A DNA stretch of 64,000 nucleotides from VAZQ01 sp963817135 (lineage in GTDB: Bacteria > Pseudomonadota > Alphaproteobacteria > Rhizobiales > Xanthobacteraceae): contig CAWFNG010000008.1 of NCBI GenBank assembly GCA_963817135.1, positions 62,001-126,000 on the forward strand, given 5' to 3'. Of this stretch, positions 33,051-41,033 are shown piece after piece. The position numbers and the translations under genes are program-made. Numbering within the stretch: the first letter of the stretch is position 1; each line of letters begins with the position of its first letter. Under the pieces are notes generated by a model, which was not told where the DNA came from, ran no database searches, and saw only the letters and a list, made by a program, of their open reading frames with translations.

Positions 33051-34928
33051 TCAGATCGCCCAGCACGCGCAGCCGAGAGCGCCCCAGAACGATTTCAGAT
33101 CGGAGACTGGCAGCATGCCCGACCATGCGCTGGCATGGTCGTGGCCGTGGATTGCGCATGCATCGTCACAATTACAGCTCGCGGCGAGCTTGCGCCGAAG
33201 CGTCGGCTCGAGAGCGCGCTGGGAATCCGCCCACGCTCCATAGCCGCCGAAGGTGCGCACCGGGGACCACTCCGGCATTGCTGGCGGCGGAGCGCTCGCA
33301 TCGTGTCCGGCAAATTCTCCGGCGCCGTAAACGATCTTTCCGCCGACGATGGTAAGATCGGAAGTCGTGTCGGCGATCTCGTCCTCGGAGCAGGAGAAAT
33401 AGTCCCGATCCGGCACGATCATGTCCGCGAACTGGCCGACCTGGATGCGTCCCTTCTTGCCCTCCTCGTTGGAGAACCAGGTCACGTTCTCGGTCCACAT
33501 CCGCAGGGCGGTTTCGCGATCGAGGCAATTGCGGCGCGGATAGAGTTGCATCCCGGCGACAGTCTTGCCGGTGACAAGCCAGGCGAGCGCAACCCACGGA
33601 TTGTAGGACGCAACGCGCGTAGCATCGGTGCCCGCGGAGACCTTCACACCGCTCCGCAAAATCTTCGCGATCGGTGGCGTCGCTTCGGCCGCTCCGTGGC
33701 CATAACGTTCAACGAAATATTCGCCTTGATAGGCCATGCGGTGCTGGAGGGCGATGCCGCCGCCGAGGGCGGCAATGCGCTCGATCGATTCGTCCGAAAT
33801 CGTCTCAGCGTGGTCAATGAACCAGTTGAGGCCGGCGAGCGGAATGTCCTGATTAACGCGCTCGAACGCGTCGAGCGCGCGCGAAATTGTCTCGTCATAG
33901 GTTGCATGCAGCCGCCACGGCCAGCGGTTCTGCGCGAGAATGCGCACGACATCTTCGAGTTCGTGCTCCATCTCGGGAGGCATATCCGGACGCGGCTGGC
34001 GAAAATCTTCGAAATCGGCCGCGGAGAAGACCAGCATCTCGCCGGCGCCGTTGTGCCGGAAGTAGTCGTCGCCCTGCTTGTACTTCGACGTCCTCGTCCA
34101 GTTGAGGAAGTCTTCCTTCTCACCTTTGGGCTTTTGCGTGAAGAGATTATAGGCGAGCCGGACTGTGAGCTGCCCCGCTTCGCTCAGCTTGCGGATGACT
34201 TCGTAATCTTCCGGGTAATTCTGAAAGCCGCCGCCTGCGTCGATGGCGCCCGTGACGCCGAGCCGATTGAGCTCGCGCATGAAATGCCGCGTCGAGTTGA
34301 GCTGGTAGTCGAAAGGAAGCTTCGGCCCCCTGGCAAGCGTCGCGTAAAGAATTGCCGCATTGGGTTTGGCGACGAGCAGCCCCGTCGGGTTGCCCGATGC
34401 ATCGCGAACGATCTCCCCGGCGGGAGGATCAGGAGTGTCCTTCGTATATCCCACGGTCCGTAGCGCAGCAGCGTTGAGGACCGCCCGGTCGTAAAGATGC
34501 AGGAGAAACACGGGCGTGTCGGGGGCGACTGCGTTGAGCTCGTCGATGGTCGGGAGGCGCTTCTCGGTGAACTGATGCGCGGTGAACCCGCCAACCACCC
34601 GAACCCATTGCGGCGGCGGGGTGACGGCGACCTGACGCTTCAGCATCGCCATCGCGTCGCTAAGCGAGCGCACCCCGTCCCATCGCAGCTCCATGTTGAA
34701 GTTGAGGCCGCCGCGGATGATGTGCAGGTGGTTGTCGATGAGGCCGGGCAATGCGCGGCGACCTTTCAGGTCAATGATACGCGTCGAAGGACCGGCCTTC
34801 GGCATCACATCATTGTCGTGCCCGACCGCGGTAAAGATGCCATTCGCTATGGCGACGGCGTTGGCCGTCGGCTTCGATGGATCCAGGGTTGTGAAGAGCC
34901 CGTTGCGCAGTATCAGGTCAGCACTCAT
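33051..34928 (-). CDS. YtcJ-like amidohydrolase (amidohydrolase_3)
   Basis: A 625-residue metal-dependent hydrolase. The start at 34928 (MSADLILRNGLFTTLDPSKP) matches the family and follows GAGAGAGG; an upstream extension to 35144 is not conserved. The metal site motif is GLIDNHLHIIRGGL (HxH); later metal or catalytic segments are WRLHATYDETI, WFIDHAETISDES, and SAGTDATRVASYNP with the final Asp. The C-terminal tail has a Cys/His-rich CNCDDACAIHGHDHASAW element. No signal peptide is seen, so it should act in the cytoplasm. YtcJ-type enzymes have varied amide or N-acyl substrates, so the specific one is unknown. Confidence 0.9.
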   Translation of the reverse strand: MSADLILRNGLFTTLDPSKPTANAVAIANGIFTAVGHDNDVMPKAGPSTRIIDLKGRRALPGLIDNHLHIIRGGLNFNMELRWDGVRSLSDAMAMLKRQVAVTPPPQWVRVVGGFTAHQFTEKRLPTIDELNAVAPDTPVFLLHLYDRAVLNAAALRTVGYTKDTPDPPAGEIVRDASGNPTGLLVAKPNAAILYATLARGPKLPFDYQLNSTRHFMRELNRLGVTGAIDAGGGFQNYPEDYEVIRKLSEAGQLTVRLAYNLFTQKPKGEKEDFLNWTRTSKYKQGDDYFRHNGAGEMLVFSAADFEDFRQPRPDMPPEMEHELEDVVRILAQNRWPWRLHATYDETISRALDAFERVNQDIPLAGLNWFIDHAETISDESIERIAALGGGIALQHRMAYQGEYFVERYGHGAAEATPPIAKILRSGVKVSAGTDATRVASYNPWVALAWLVTGKTVAGMQLYPRRNCLDRETALRMWTENVTWFSNEEGKKGRIQVGQFADMIVPDRDYFSCSEDEIADTTSDLTIVGGKIVYGAGEFAGHDASAPPPAMPEWSPVRTFGGYGAWADSQRALEPTLRRKLAASCNCDDACAIHGHDHASAWSGMLPVSDLKSFWGALGCACWAI

Positions 34929-35007
34929 GTTCGAACCTCTCTCTTGGTCCCGTGCGGGCTGCAGTCGTTGTCGAGAATTCTCCGAACTGGTTGCCTTATG
35001 ACGCCGG

Positions 35008-35330
35008 TCAAGCAGCCTTGCCGGCTTCGGTTGCGTGCGGCCCCAGCATGGTTTTGGCGTAGATGACGCCGAGGCCGTAGGCACCTCCGAACGTCCTTGC
35101 CAGGCTGGTGGTCGCATCGTAGGTCTCGGTGCGTGCCCAATCACGCTGCAATTCCAGCAAGTATTGGAGCGAGGTCATCGGACGTGCGCCCGCCTGCACC
35201 ATTCGTTCTGTCGCGCGCTCGTGCGCCTCGTCGGATACGTCCCCGCACGCGTCGGTAATCACGTAGACTTCGAATCCCTGGTCGAGGGCTCCATGGTTAA
35301 TCTTGCCAGAGGTCAGCCGCAGTCGGGCGC
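35008..35330 (-). pseudogene. 5'-truncated isochorismatase-like hydrolase (YcaC type)
   Basis: The frame reads LTSGKINHGALDQGFEVYVI, then TDACGDVSDEAHERATERMV and LQYLLELQRDWARTETYD, the C-terminal half of YcaC-like cysteine hydrolases including the strand VYVITDACG. The first half, with the catalytic Asp and Lys, is missing: upstream of about 35330 the frame meets stop codons. It lies 80 bases upstream of the amidohydrolase on the same strand; the two were presumably one operon before truncation. Confidence 0.75.
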
Positions 35331-35394
35331 TCTGTGCAGCTTATCATCAGCATTTGGCCCCTGCAATTAGTGGCGGAGGAGTAACGCCTTTCTT

Positions 35395-35424
35395 CACCGC
35401 GCCTGCTGTTGTTTTGACCGTTCT
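35395..35424. repeat. 30-bp direct repeat, copy 1 (partner at 36825-36854)
   Basis: Identical to 36825-36854 over 30 bases (caccgcgcctgctgttgttt... through gaccgttct), with weaker similarity upstream (agtg-cggagg). The pair brackets the decayed ECF sigma factor and the two Cys-rich genes. Confidence 0.85.
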
Positions 35425-35444
35425 GGCTGCGTACCGGGTCGCAA

Positions 35445-36030
35445 TCAGATACCATCGTGCCAAGCCGCCGTGAGAATCTCCTTCATCCGCCGGCGTGCAT
35501 AGAACATGCGCGTCTTGACAGTGCTCGCAGGCACACCGACGATCTTGGCAACGTCCCCGACCGATTTCTCATGATAATGACCAGGTCGATGACCTCTCTT
35601 GAGCCGCCGAAAGTTGCGACAAGCACCTTTCGATTCCCTTGCTCCTATCGCTCTTGTTGATCAAAACTTCCGGATCGTCTGCCGGGTTCTCGATTTCGAG
35701 CGTCTCCACGTCCAGTTGCTGGCCGGAACGGCGCTTGACCGCCGTAAGCCCCCTTGTTTCGTGCTATCGCCAGCAGCCATGTGGAAACCTGGGCCCTCAG
35801 ATTTGAACCGATCGGCGTGCCGCCAAACTTCGAAGAATACTTCGCTGACGATGTCCTCGGCCAAGCTTGCATCGCCGGTGACGCGGAGAGCGAAACGGTA
35901 AACGCGCACGTGATGGTGCCTGTAGAGCACAGCCATGGCGTGGCGGTCGGACCGAGCGATCGCCTTGATCAACGCTTCGTCCGATGCATCCGTTCCGAGA
36001 GGATGCGCCTCCCGTCTCTTCCTAGAGTTT
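35445..36030 (-). pseudogene. Decayed ECF-type RNA polymerase sigma factor
   Basis: Pieces of one sigma factor are found in shifting frames. Region 2: TDASDEALIKAIARSDRHAM, YRFALRVTGDASLAEDIVSE, VFFEVWRHADRFKSE. The linker: AQVSTWLLAIARNKG, then LTAVKRRSGQQLDVETLEIE. Region 4: KSVGDVAKIVGVPASTVKTR, MFYARRRMKEI. At least four indels separate them, too many for isolated sequencing errors, so this is a true pseudogene. It resembles the intact ECF factor at 54793-55407. No start codon can be fixed. Confidence 0.85.
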
Positions 36031-36253
36031 GATAGAATACGCCGATGGTGCGATCCGCGGCGAACGGATACTTTGCCTTGGGGAAACCGGCCGCTTTGAT
36101 CCACTCGTTCGGCTCCCTTCGCATGCAGCGGATCGTGAACGACTGGCGTCGTCAAAACTTCCGCTTCCTGAAGACACCGTCTGAGTTGGGCCGTCCTTCT
36201 CATGGCATGAGTCTCGTTTTCTTCAGTCTCGGCTATGGTCTATCGTCGCTCGT

Positions 36254-36535
36254 TCAGTAGATGGGACTGGATATTTGTTCGATGGCGTGTGCCCTGCGCG
36301 GCGCACGCGCAAATCCGAACCAGCGACGGATGGCATCTCGGTCGAGCAAAATTTCACGGACGTATGCTTCTTTGCACACCTTCTTGCAGAACTTGTTGCC
36401 CCACCAACGATGGGTCACAAGCCCGAAACGCCCGCCACAGTGATCGCAGACTTGATGCTTGGGCGCTTGCGTGTGTCTCATGACGCTCGCGCACGACGAT
36501 TGCGGCGGGTACCTTGAAGCGCCGGTGGTCATCAT
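36254..36535 (-). CDS. Small zinc-finger-like protein
   Basis: About 93 residues from the ATG at 36535, which overlaps the stop of the next upstream gene by four bases. The core CDHCGGRFGLVTHRWWGNKF then CKKVCKEAYVREIL has four Cys in a C-x2-C...C-x3-C arrangement suited to one zinc ion, with conserved THRWWG aromatic residues between. I have seen this type among conserved hypotheticals in Bradyrhizobium-like genomes. DNA binding is possible but not shown. It is co-translated with the 36532-36720 Cys-rich protein. Confidence 0.7.
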   Translation of the reverse strand: MMTTGASRYPPQSSCASVMRHTQAPKHQVCDHCGGRFGLVTHRWWGNKFCKKVCKEAYVREILLDRDAIRRWFGFARAPRRAHAIEQISSPIY

Positions 36536-36720
36536 GATGCCCTCGCTCGCGTTTGCAGCGCCTGGACGGCAACCTTGCAGTGGCCGAGGTAGCACTGATG
36601 GTCACAGTAGGAGAGACGCGTTGTAAGCTCTCGCAGGTAGCTCTCCCCGATCAACTCGCAGCACAACGCACAGAAAGATTGCGGGTTGGGTGTCCTGCCG
36701 TTCACCAAAACGAATTTCAT
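36532..36720 (-). CDS. Small Cys-rich protein, probably metal-binding
   Basis: 62 residues from the ATG at 36720, with GGGAG eight bases upstream. It reads MKFVLVNGRTPNPQSFCALC, then CELIGESYLRELTTRLSYCD and HQCYLGHC, giving six Cys and two His that could bind zinc in a rubredoxin-like knuckle arrangement. A truncated paralogue with a nearly identical start and leader is at 39437-39547. It is translationally coupled to the following zinc-finger-like protein, suggesting they act together. The function is unknown. Confidence 0.7.
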   Translation of the reverse strand: MKFVLVNGRTPNPQSFCALCCELIGESYLRELTTRLSYCDHQCYLGHCKVAVQALQTRARAS

Positions 36721-36824
36721 GTGCCGTCTCCCAATGAGAAGCAGAACACGGACGGGCACCGGCGCGTGTGCAGCTTTCATCGTCTTCGGCCGCTGACTTA
36801 GTGCCGGAGGGGTGCGCGTGTCTC

Positions 36825-36854
36825 CACCGCGCCTGCTGTTGTTTTGACCGTTCT
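36825..36854. repeat. 30-bp direct repeat, copy 2 (partner at 35395-35424)
   Basis: Exact copy of 35395-35424. On the minus strand it lies about 105 bases before the Cys-rich gene start at 36720, a place suited to a promoter or leader that was duplicated. Confidence 0.85.
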
Positions 36855-36950
36855 TGCGGGGCCCCGGCTTCGCCGACGACACCCGATCATTCGAACGTGC
36901 AGAATTCATCCGGAACGGCACCTCGGAAACCAGTACATCGGTCCGCATTT

Positions 36951-37000
36951 TCATGATCGTGGTTGGGATGCGCTCGGCCGAGGAGTGCTATCGCAACGTT
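36951..37000. repeat. 50-bp direct repeat, copy 1 (partner at 38714-38763)
   Basis: Matches 38714-38763 at 47 of 50 bases (begins tcatgatcgtggttgggatg, ends aacgtt). The copies bracket the GAF/AraC regulator pseudogene almost exactly. Confidence 0.85.
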
Positions 37001-37303
37001 TCTCCCCCTGTCTCTGAGCTTGCATCAGACTTTCTCTCTTCTCGGAATGTACCTACTTGCCGGGAATTGCCTTGATCTGAATTGCCGCAATTGGCCGGGT
37101 CTTGCGCTCCTGGTCCGACGGCACAACAATTCCACAGTTCGGCCAGGTGCCTATTGGACGGAGTTGATCCGGCAAGGATGCTCTTGCTGTTTTCGTGCGG
37201 CAGCCGGGCGGCCAGCGTGCGCGCCGTCATTCCGTTTTCTCCTCTTAAGTCAAGGCCTTGGGGGGAATACGCTGCAAGCCGATTTCAATACCGCCACAGA
37301 GGC

Positions 37304-38686
37304 ATGACGGTGAGGTTGGAACGCCCCGCCAGCTTGACCCGCACGGCCGTGCAGCACGCCGAACGCGTCTATTCGGTTGTTGCGGAGGCGGCAGCACCTG
37401 TGCCGGAAATCGAGGAGCTGTCGAGCTCCTGGCAGCGTTCCACGAATAGATACGGCGTCGATCCCCTCGACAGCAGGTCGCCGCGTATCCTCACCCTTGG
37501 CGAGCTGAAGGATTTTCGTGAGCCGCTCGGCAACCTCATCTCGACCGCGCAGGAGGAGCTCGACCGCCTGTACAAGGTGGTTCGCGAGGCCGGATACACG
37601 GTCTTGTTCTGCGACACCGCGGGTGTCGCAGTAGAGCATCGCGGCGAAGATACGGAGGCGAGCCGGTTTGAATACTGGGGAACTTGGCTTGGCGGGGTCT
37701 GGGCCGAGGAGAGCGAGGGCACCAACGGCATCGGCACCTGCATCGCCGAGGAGCGCCCCGTAACAGTCCACCGAAGCCAGCATTTCCGGTCGAGGCATTG
37801 AATTTGAGCTGCTCCGGCGCGCCGATCTTCGGCGTCGACGGACGGTTGCTGGCGGTACTCGACGTATCAGCCATCGATCCCGGACGCTCGGAACGCGCAC
37901 ATGCGCTCACCGGTGCCCTAACGGTGAATTCGGCGCGCGCCATCGAGGAGCGGCTCTTTCGCGAGCATTTCCGTCACGATTGGGTCATTGCGATCGTGTC
38001 GCCGGGGGAGGATTCTTCCGGCATGTTGCTGGCGGTGGATGGCGACCAGCGCGTGGTCGGCGCAAACCGCGTCGCGCGCAGATCCCTCCTGCTCGATGAT
38101 CGCGGTCTTCAAGCCGGCGTCAGCCTGTGGACGATGTTCAAGCAGGATCTCGAACTCTTTCGACGCAAGGACAGGGCCGATATCGCGACGCGCTTGGTGG
38201 TCGGAGGGAGTCACGACAGCCATTCTGCCCTGGTGACGCCGCCGATCCAGCCCTTCGCGGATTCGCGCAATGCGGCAAACGCCGCACTGCACGCGCGCCC
38301 CCGCCTGGATGTGATCAGCGCTCTCGCGAAGATGGCGCCAGCACCACAAGCACACGGCGGACTGTCGCCCGCGGCTATGCGCCGGGTCCGGGAATATGTG
38401 CACGCGCACCTGGGGGTCAGCACGGATCTAGCAACGCTGGCCGGCGTTGCGGGAGTTCTCGATCCACCATTTCGCGCGAGGATTCAAGCAGTCCGCCGGC
38501 GTGACGCCGCACCACTATCTCACCCAGAAGCGAGTCGAACGCGCCCAAGACTTGTTGGCTCACACGGATCTATCGCTGTCGGAGATTGCGTATGCTGTGG
38601 GGTTTTCCGACCAAAGTCACCTGGCGCGTCATTTCCGTCAGGTGCTCGGCGTCACGCCCGGACAGTTCCGGTGGGCACAGCGCTAG
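37304..38686 (+). pseudogene. GAF-domain regulator with AraC-type DNA-binding domain, two frameshifts
   Basis: The N-terminal part from the ATG at 37304 contains SSWQRSTNRYGVDPLDSRSP and an AcoR-like GAF sensor (GGVWAEESEGTNGIGTCIAE, VTVHRSQHFRSRH). After a missing T near 37798 the next frame continues LSCSGAPIFGVDGRLLAVLD and a PAS-like stretch (MLLAVDGDQRVVGANRVARR). After an extra G near 38454 a third frame gives FSIHHFARGFKQSAGVTPHH and LSEIAYAVGFSDQSHLARHF, a standard AraC HTH pair. AcoR-type sensors usually end in a Fis-type HTH, so an AraC end is unusual. With two indels it is called a pseudogene, though both could be sequence errors. Confidence 0.8.
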
Positions 38687-38713
38687 CATGGGTCGAGCGA
38701 CTGGTCCGCAGGG

Positions 38714-38763
38714 TCATGATCGTGGTTGGGATGCGCTTGGCCGAGGAATGCTATCGGAACGTT
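38714..38763. repeat. 50-bp direct repeat, copy 2 (partner at 36951-37000)
   Basis: 47 of 50 bases match 36951-37000. It begins 28 bases after the end of the AraC domain. Confidence 0.85.
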
Positions 38764-38853
38764 CGGTTCCACGCACGGTGACGAGATCGTGCTTCAACAC
38801 GGGGTGAACGAGTGACTTCTCCTGCGGGTGTGACGTCGGGGCGGGCGCGTGTT

Positions 38854-38899
38854 CGGCCAGTAAAGCGCGCCAAACCGGCGCTAAATCCTGCAAAGCAGG
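38854..38899. repeat. 46-bp direct repeat, copy 2 (partner at 32835-32880)
   Basis: Matches 32835-32880 except two bases. It lies 29 bases beyond the 3' end of the winged-helix gene. Confidence 0.8.
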
Positions 38900-38927
38900 A
38901 AAGGTGCATGGCGTTGACAAGCGCGCG

Positions 38928-39440
38928 CTACCTGATTGGCGCTACAAAGCAATAGCCGCGCCCGGGGATATTGATAATGAATCGATTCCCTTCACGTCCG
39001 TCACGCAGCGCGCGGCGCAATGCAGAAACATGGACAGTGAGGTTGGCCGGCTCGACAAACAGCTTCGGCCAAACCCGAGCCATCAACTCCCGCTTCGTGA
39101 CCAGCTCGCCCGGCCGTTCAAGCAGGACCATGAGTATATGCATGGCGCGACCGCCCAGAGGCACCGGTTTGTCGCCTTCCAGCAGAAGAAATTGTGCCGG
39201 AAGCAAGCGATAGGGCCCAAATGAAATCTCACGCGTCGTCGCGCCGGCAGGTTTGCCTGCTTTCGGCTGGTTGGCATCCGGACTTTGCAGGGGGCGTCTT
39301 ACGTCAACGCTCGAGTCGGAATTCAATCGGTCCAACAGTGGCACGTCGTTCATTCGCAAGCGTTCGGAAGCCGCCGTCGATCCTGATAAAGCAATAGTGG
39401 TTTCCAGCATCGCTGTATCTCCCGGAAAGTTGTCCGTCAT
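38928..39440 (-). CDS. Winged-helix (OmpR/PhoB-type) DNA-binding protein, possibly truncated
   Basis: About 170 residues from the ATG at 39440, whose first four bases overlap the stop of the preceding small gene. Residues 1-85 are low in motifs. The C-terminal half is a Trans_reg_C winged helix: ISFGPYRLLPAQFLLLEGDK, LGGRAMHILMVLLERPGELV, KRELMARVWP and LRRALRDGREGNRFIINIPG, then RGYCFVAP. In Bradyrhizobium-like genomes this domain usually opens a much longer protein with an ATPase region. Here the frame stops right after FVAPIR, so it is either a short regulator or a truncated one. Confidence 0.75.
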   Translation of the reverse strand: MTDNFPGDTAMLETTIALSGSTAASERLRMNDVPLLDRLNSDSSVDVRRPLQSPDANQPKAGKPAGATTREISFGPYRLLPAQFLLLEGDKPVPLGGRAMHILMVLLERPGELVTKRELMARVWPKLFVEPANLTVHVSALRRALRDGREGNRFIINIPGRGYCFVAPIR

Positions 39441-39547
39441 CTTGTGCTCCTCACGCGAATGCGACGCATTTCCTGCGCCGGCTCGCAACACCATGCACGG
39501 AAGGATTGCGGGCTGGGCGTTTTGCCGTTGACCGTGACGAATCTCAT
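39437..39547 (-). pseudogene. Truncated paralogue of the small Cys-rich protein
   Basis: 36 codons from the ATG at 39547: MRFVTVNGKTPSPQSFRAWC parallels MKFVLVNGRTPNPQSFCALC of the 36532-36720 protein, and the leaders (cttctcattgg-a-gcggcac) match too. After CCEPAQE the similarity ends, and the frame stops at the start codon of the winged-helix gene (ATGA overlap). It is a duplicated 5' end now acting, at most, as a leader peptide for the regulator. Confidence 0.7.
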
Positions 39548-39588
39548 GTGCCGCCTTCCAATGAGAAGAGAGTAGGCCTCAACTTCGA

Positions 39589-40188
39589 TCACCCGTGCAG
39601 CTTGCTTGCGGTCTCCGCAATCTTGCGGCCCTGGTAGCGGGCTCCCTCGAGCTCGTTCGCGGTGGGCAGTCGCGAGCCATCTCCGCCGGTGATCGTCGTG
39701 GCACCGTAGGGCGAGCCGCCGGTAATCTCGTCAAGCGTCATCTGTCCGGCATGGCCGTAATCGAGGCCCACAACCACCATGCCGAAGTGCAGAAGATTGG
39801 TGATGATCGAGAACAGCGTCGTCTCCTGCCCGCCATGTTGCGTGGCGCTCGACGTAAACGCGCCGCCGACCTTGCCGTGCAACGCTCCGCGCGCCCAAAG
39901 TCCGCCGGCCTGGTCGAGGAAATTGGCCATCTGCGACGGCAGTCGCCCAAACCGCGTGCCGGTACCGATGATGATCGCGTCGTAGGCAGCAAGGTCATCG
40001 ACCTTTGCGATCGGCGCCACCTGATCGAACTTGTAGTGTGACTTGCGCGCGATCTCCTCGGGCACGAGTTCGGGCACGCGCTTGATGTCAACATGCGCAC
40101 CGGCCTGCCGCGCCCCTTCGGCGACCGCATTCGCCATCGCTTCGATATGGCCGTAGGAAGAGTAGTAGAGAACCAGAACCTTCGACAT
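39589..40188 (-). CDS. wrbA: NAD(P)H:quinone oxidoreductase, WrbA type
   Basis: A 199-residue flavodoxin-fold FMN enzyme that reduces quinones by two electrons. It opens VLVLYYSSYGHIEAMANAVA, the FMN phosphate loop, and has YDAIIIGTGTRFGRLPSQMA, then FTSSATQHGGQETTLFSIIT with the TQHGG WrbA signature, and GGSPYGATTITGGDGSR. The length is standard. It is downstream of and co-oriented with the pirin gene, and the divergent LysR regulator probably controls both. Confidence 0.95.
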   Translation of the reverse strand: MSKVLVLYYSSYGHIEAMANAVAEGARQAGAHVDIKRVPELVPEEIARKSHYKFDQVAPIAKVDDLAAYDAIIIGTGTRFGRLPSQMANFLDQAGGLWARGALHGKVGGAFTSSATQHGGQETTLFSIITNLLHFGMVVVGLDYGHAGQMTLDEITGGSPYGATTITGGDGSRLPTANELEGARYQGRKIAETASKLHG

Positions 40189-40232
40189 GATGTTCTCCTC
40201 GATGGTTTTGTGTTTGGCGCGCCGCGCTGCCC

Positions 40233-40931
40233 CTATGGCGCGTCGACCATTACGACCTCTGAATCCACAGTTGCCGTGATCCTGACGACAGCGACATCTT
40301 TGATGGCGGCGCCGTCGCGCGCATCGATCCTCAGGCCGTTGACCTCGACCGCGCCCGAGGCAGGCACCAGGTAGCCATAACGTCCTTCACCAAGCGCGTA
40401 TTCGACGGTTTCGCCCGCCCTCAGCATGGCGCCCAGCACGCGGGCGCGAGCGCGAATGGGCAGTGCGTCCTTGTCGTTGTCGAAGCCGCTCGCGAGCGTG
40501 ACGAAGCGCCCGGAACGATCGGCCTTGGGGAACGGTTGCGACCCCCAGGCGGGTGACCCGCCCTTGGAGCTGGGAATGATCCAGATCTGGAAAATCCGGG
40601 TTGGCCGTCGTTCCAGGTTGTATTCGGCGTGCCGGATACCGGCGCCGGCGCTCATCACCTGCACGTCTCCGGCTTCGGTTCGGCCTTCGTTGCCGAGACT
40701 GTCCTTGTGCGTTACCGCGCCCTCGCGGACATAGGTGATGATCTCCATGTTCGCGTGCGGGTGGGGCGGGAAGCCCGTGTCGGGCGCGATCTCATCGTCG
40801 TTCCAGACGCGCAGCGAGCCCCAACCGATTCGCGCGGGATCGACATAGTCCGCGAAGGAGAAATGGTGCTTGGCCTTCAGCCAGCCGTGATCTTCTCCTC
40901 CGAGTTCGTTGAATGGTCTGTGTTCGATCAT
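40233..40931 (-). CDS. Pirin family protein (bicupin)
   Basis: About 232 residues from the ATG at 40931 (MIEHRPFNELGGEDHGWLKA). The N-terminal cupin carries the metal site FPPHPHANMEIITYVREGAV, with the HxHxN...E ligands, and GAGIRHAEYN for the last His. RIFQIWIIPSSKGGSPAWGS leads into the second cupin. The family includes YhhW-like quercetinases that oxidise flavonols; that activity is known only for some members. It precedes wrbA and is divergent from a LysR gene, a common electrophile or quinone stress arrangement. Confidence 0.92.
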   Translation of the reverse strand: MIEHRPFNELGGEDHGWLKAKHHFSFADYVDPARIGWGSLRVWNDDEIAPDTGFPPHPHANMEIITYVREGAVTHKDSLGNEGRTEAGDVQVMSAGAGIRHAEYNLERRPTRIFQIWIIPSSKGGSPAWGSQPFPKADRSGRFVTLASGFDNDKDALPIRARARVLGAMLRAGETVEYALGEGRYGYLVPASGAVEVNGLRIDARDGAAIKDVAVVRITATVDSEVVMVDAP

Positions 40932-40995
40932 CGGCGCTCTTCCTGGCAATGGTCCTGTTCGGCGACACCTATGGACACGGCCATGCATTAGAAAT

Positions 40996-41021
40996 AGAAA
41001 CTATCGAAACTCATAGTTTCT
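40996..41021. promoter_or_regulatory. Candidate LysR operator
   Basis: AGAAACTAT, an 8-base spacer, then ATAGTTTCT: a perfect 9-bp inverted repeat between the divergent pirin and LysR genes, ending 12 bases before the regulator start. gaaact also recurs in the spacer. The layout fits a LysR-type recognition site. Confidence 0.6.
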
Positions 41022-41033
41022 GAATTTGACCAG

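Larger units (their letters stand above)
36721..37303. other. Gap of about 580 bases containing direct repeats but no convincing gene
   Basis: Between the Cys-rich gene pair and the GAF/AraC regulator lie two repeat copies (36825-36854 and 36951-37000) whose partners are elsewhere in the mosaic. Frames crossing this stretch on either strand show no motif or signal. The final 60 bases contain the regulator's upstream region, without a clear Shine-Dalgarno. Confidence 0.5.
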
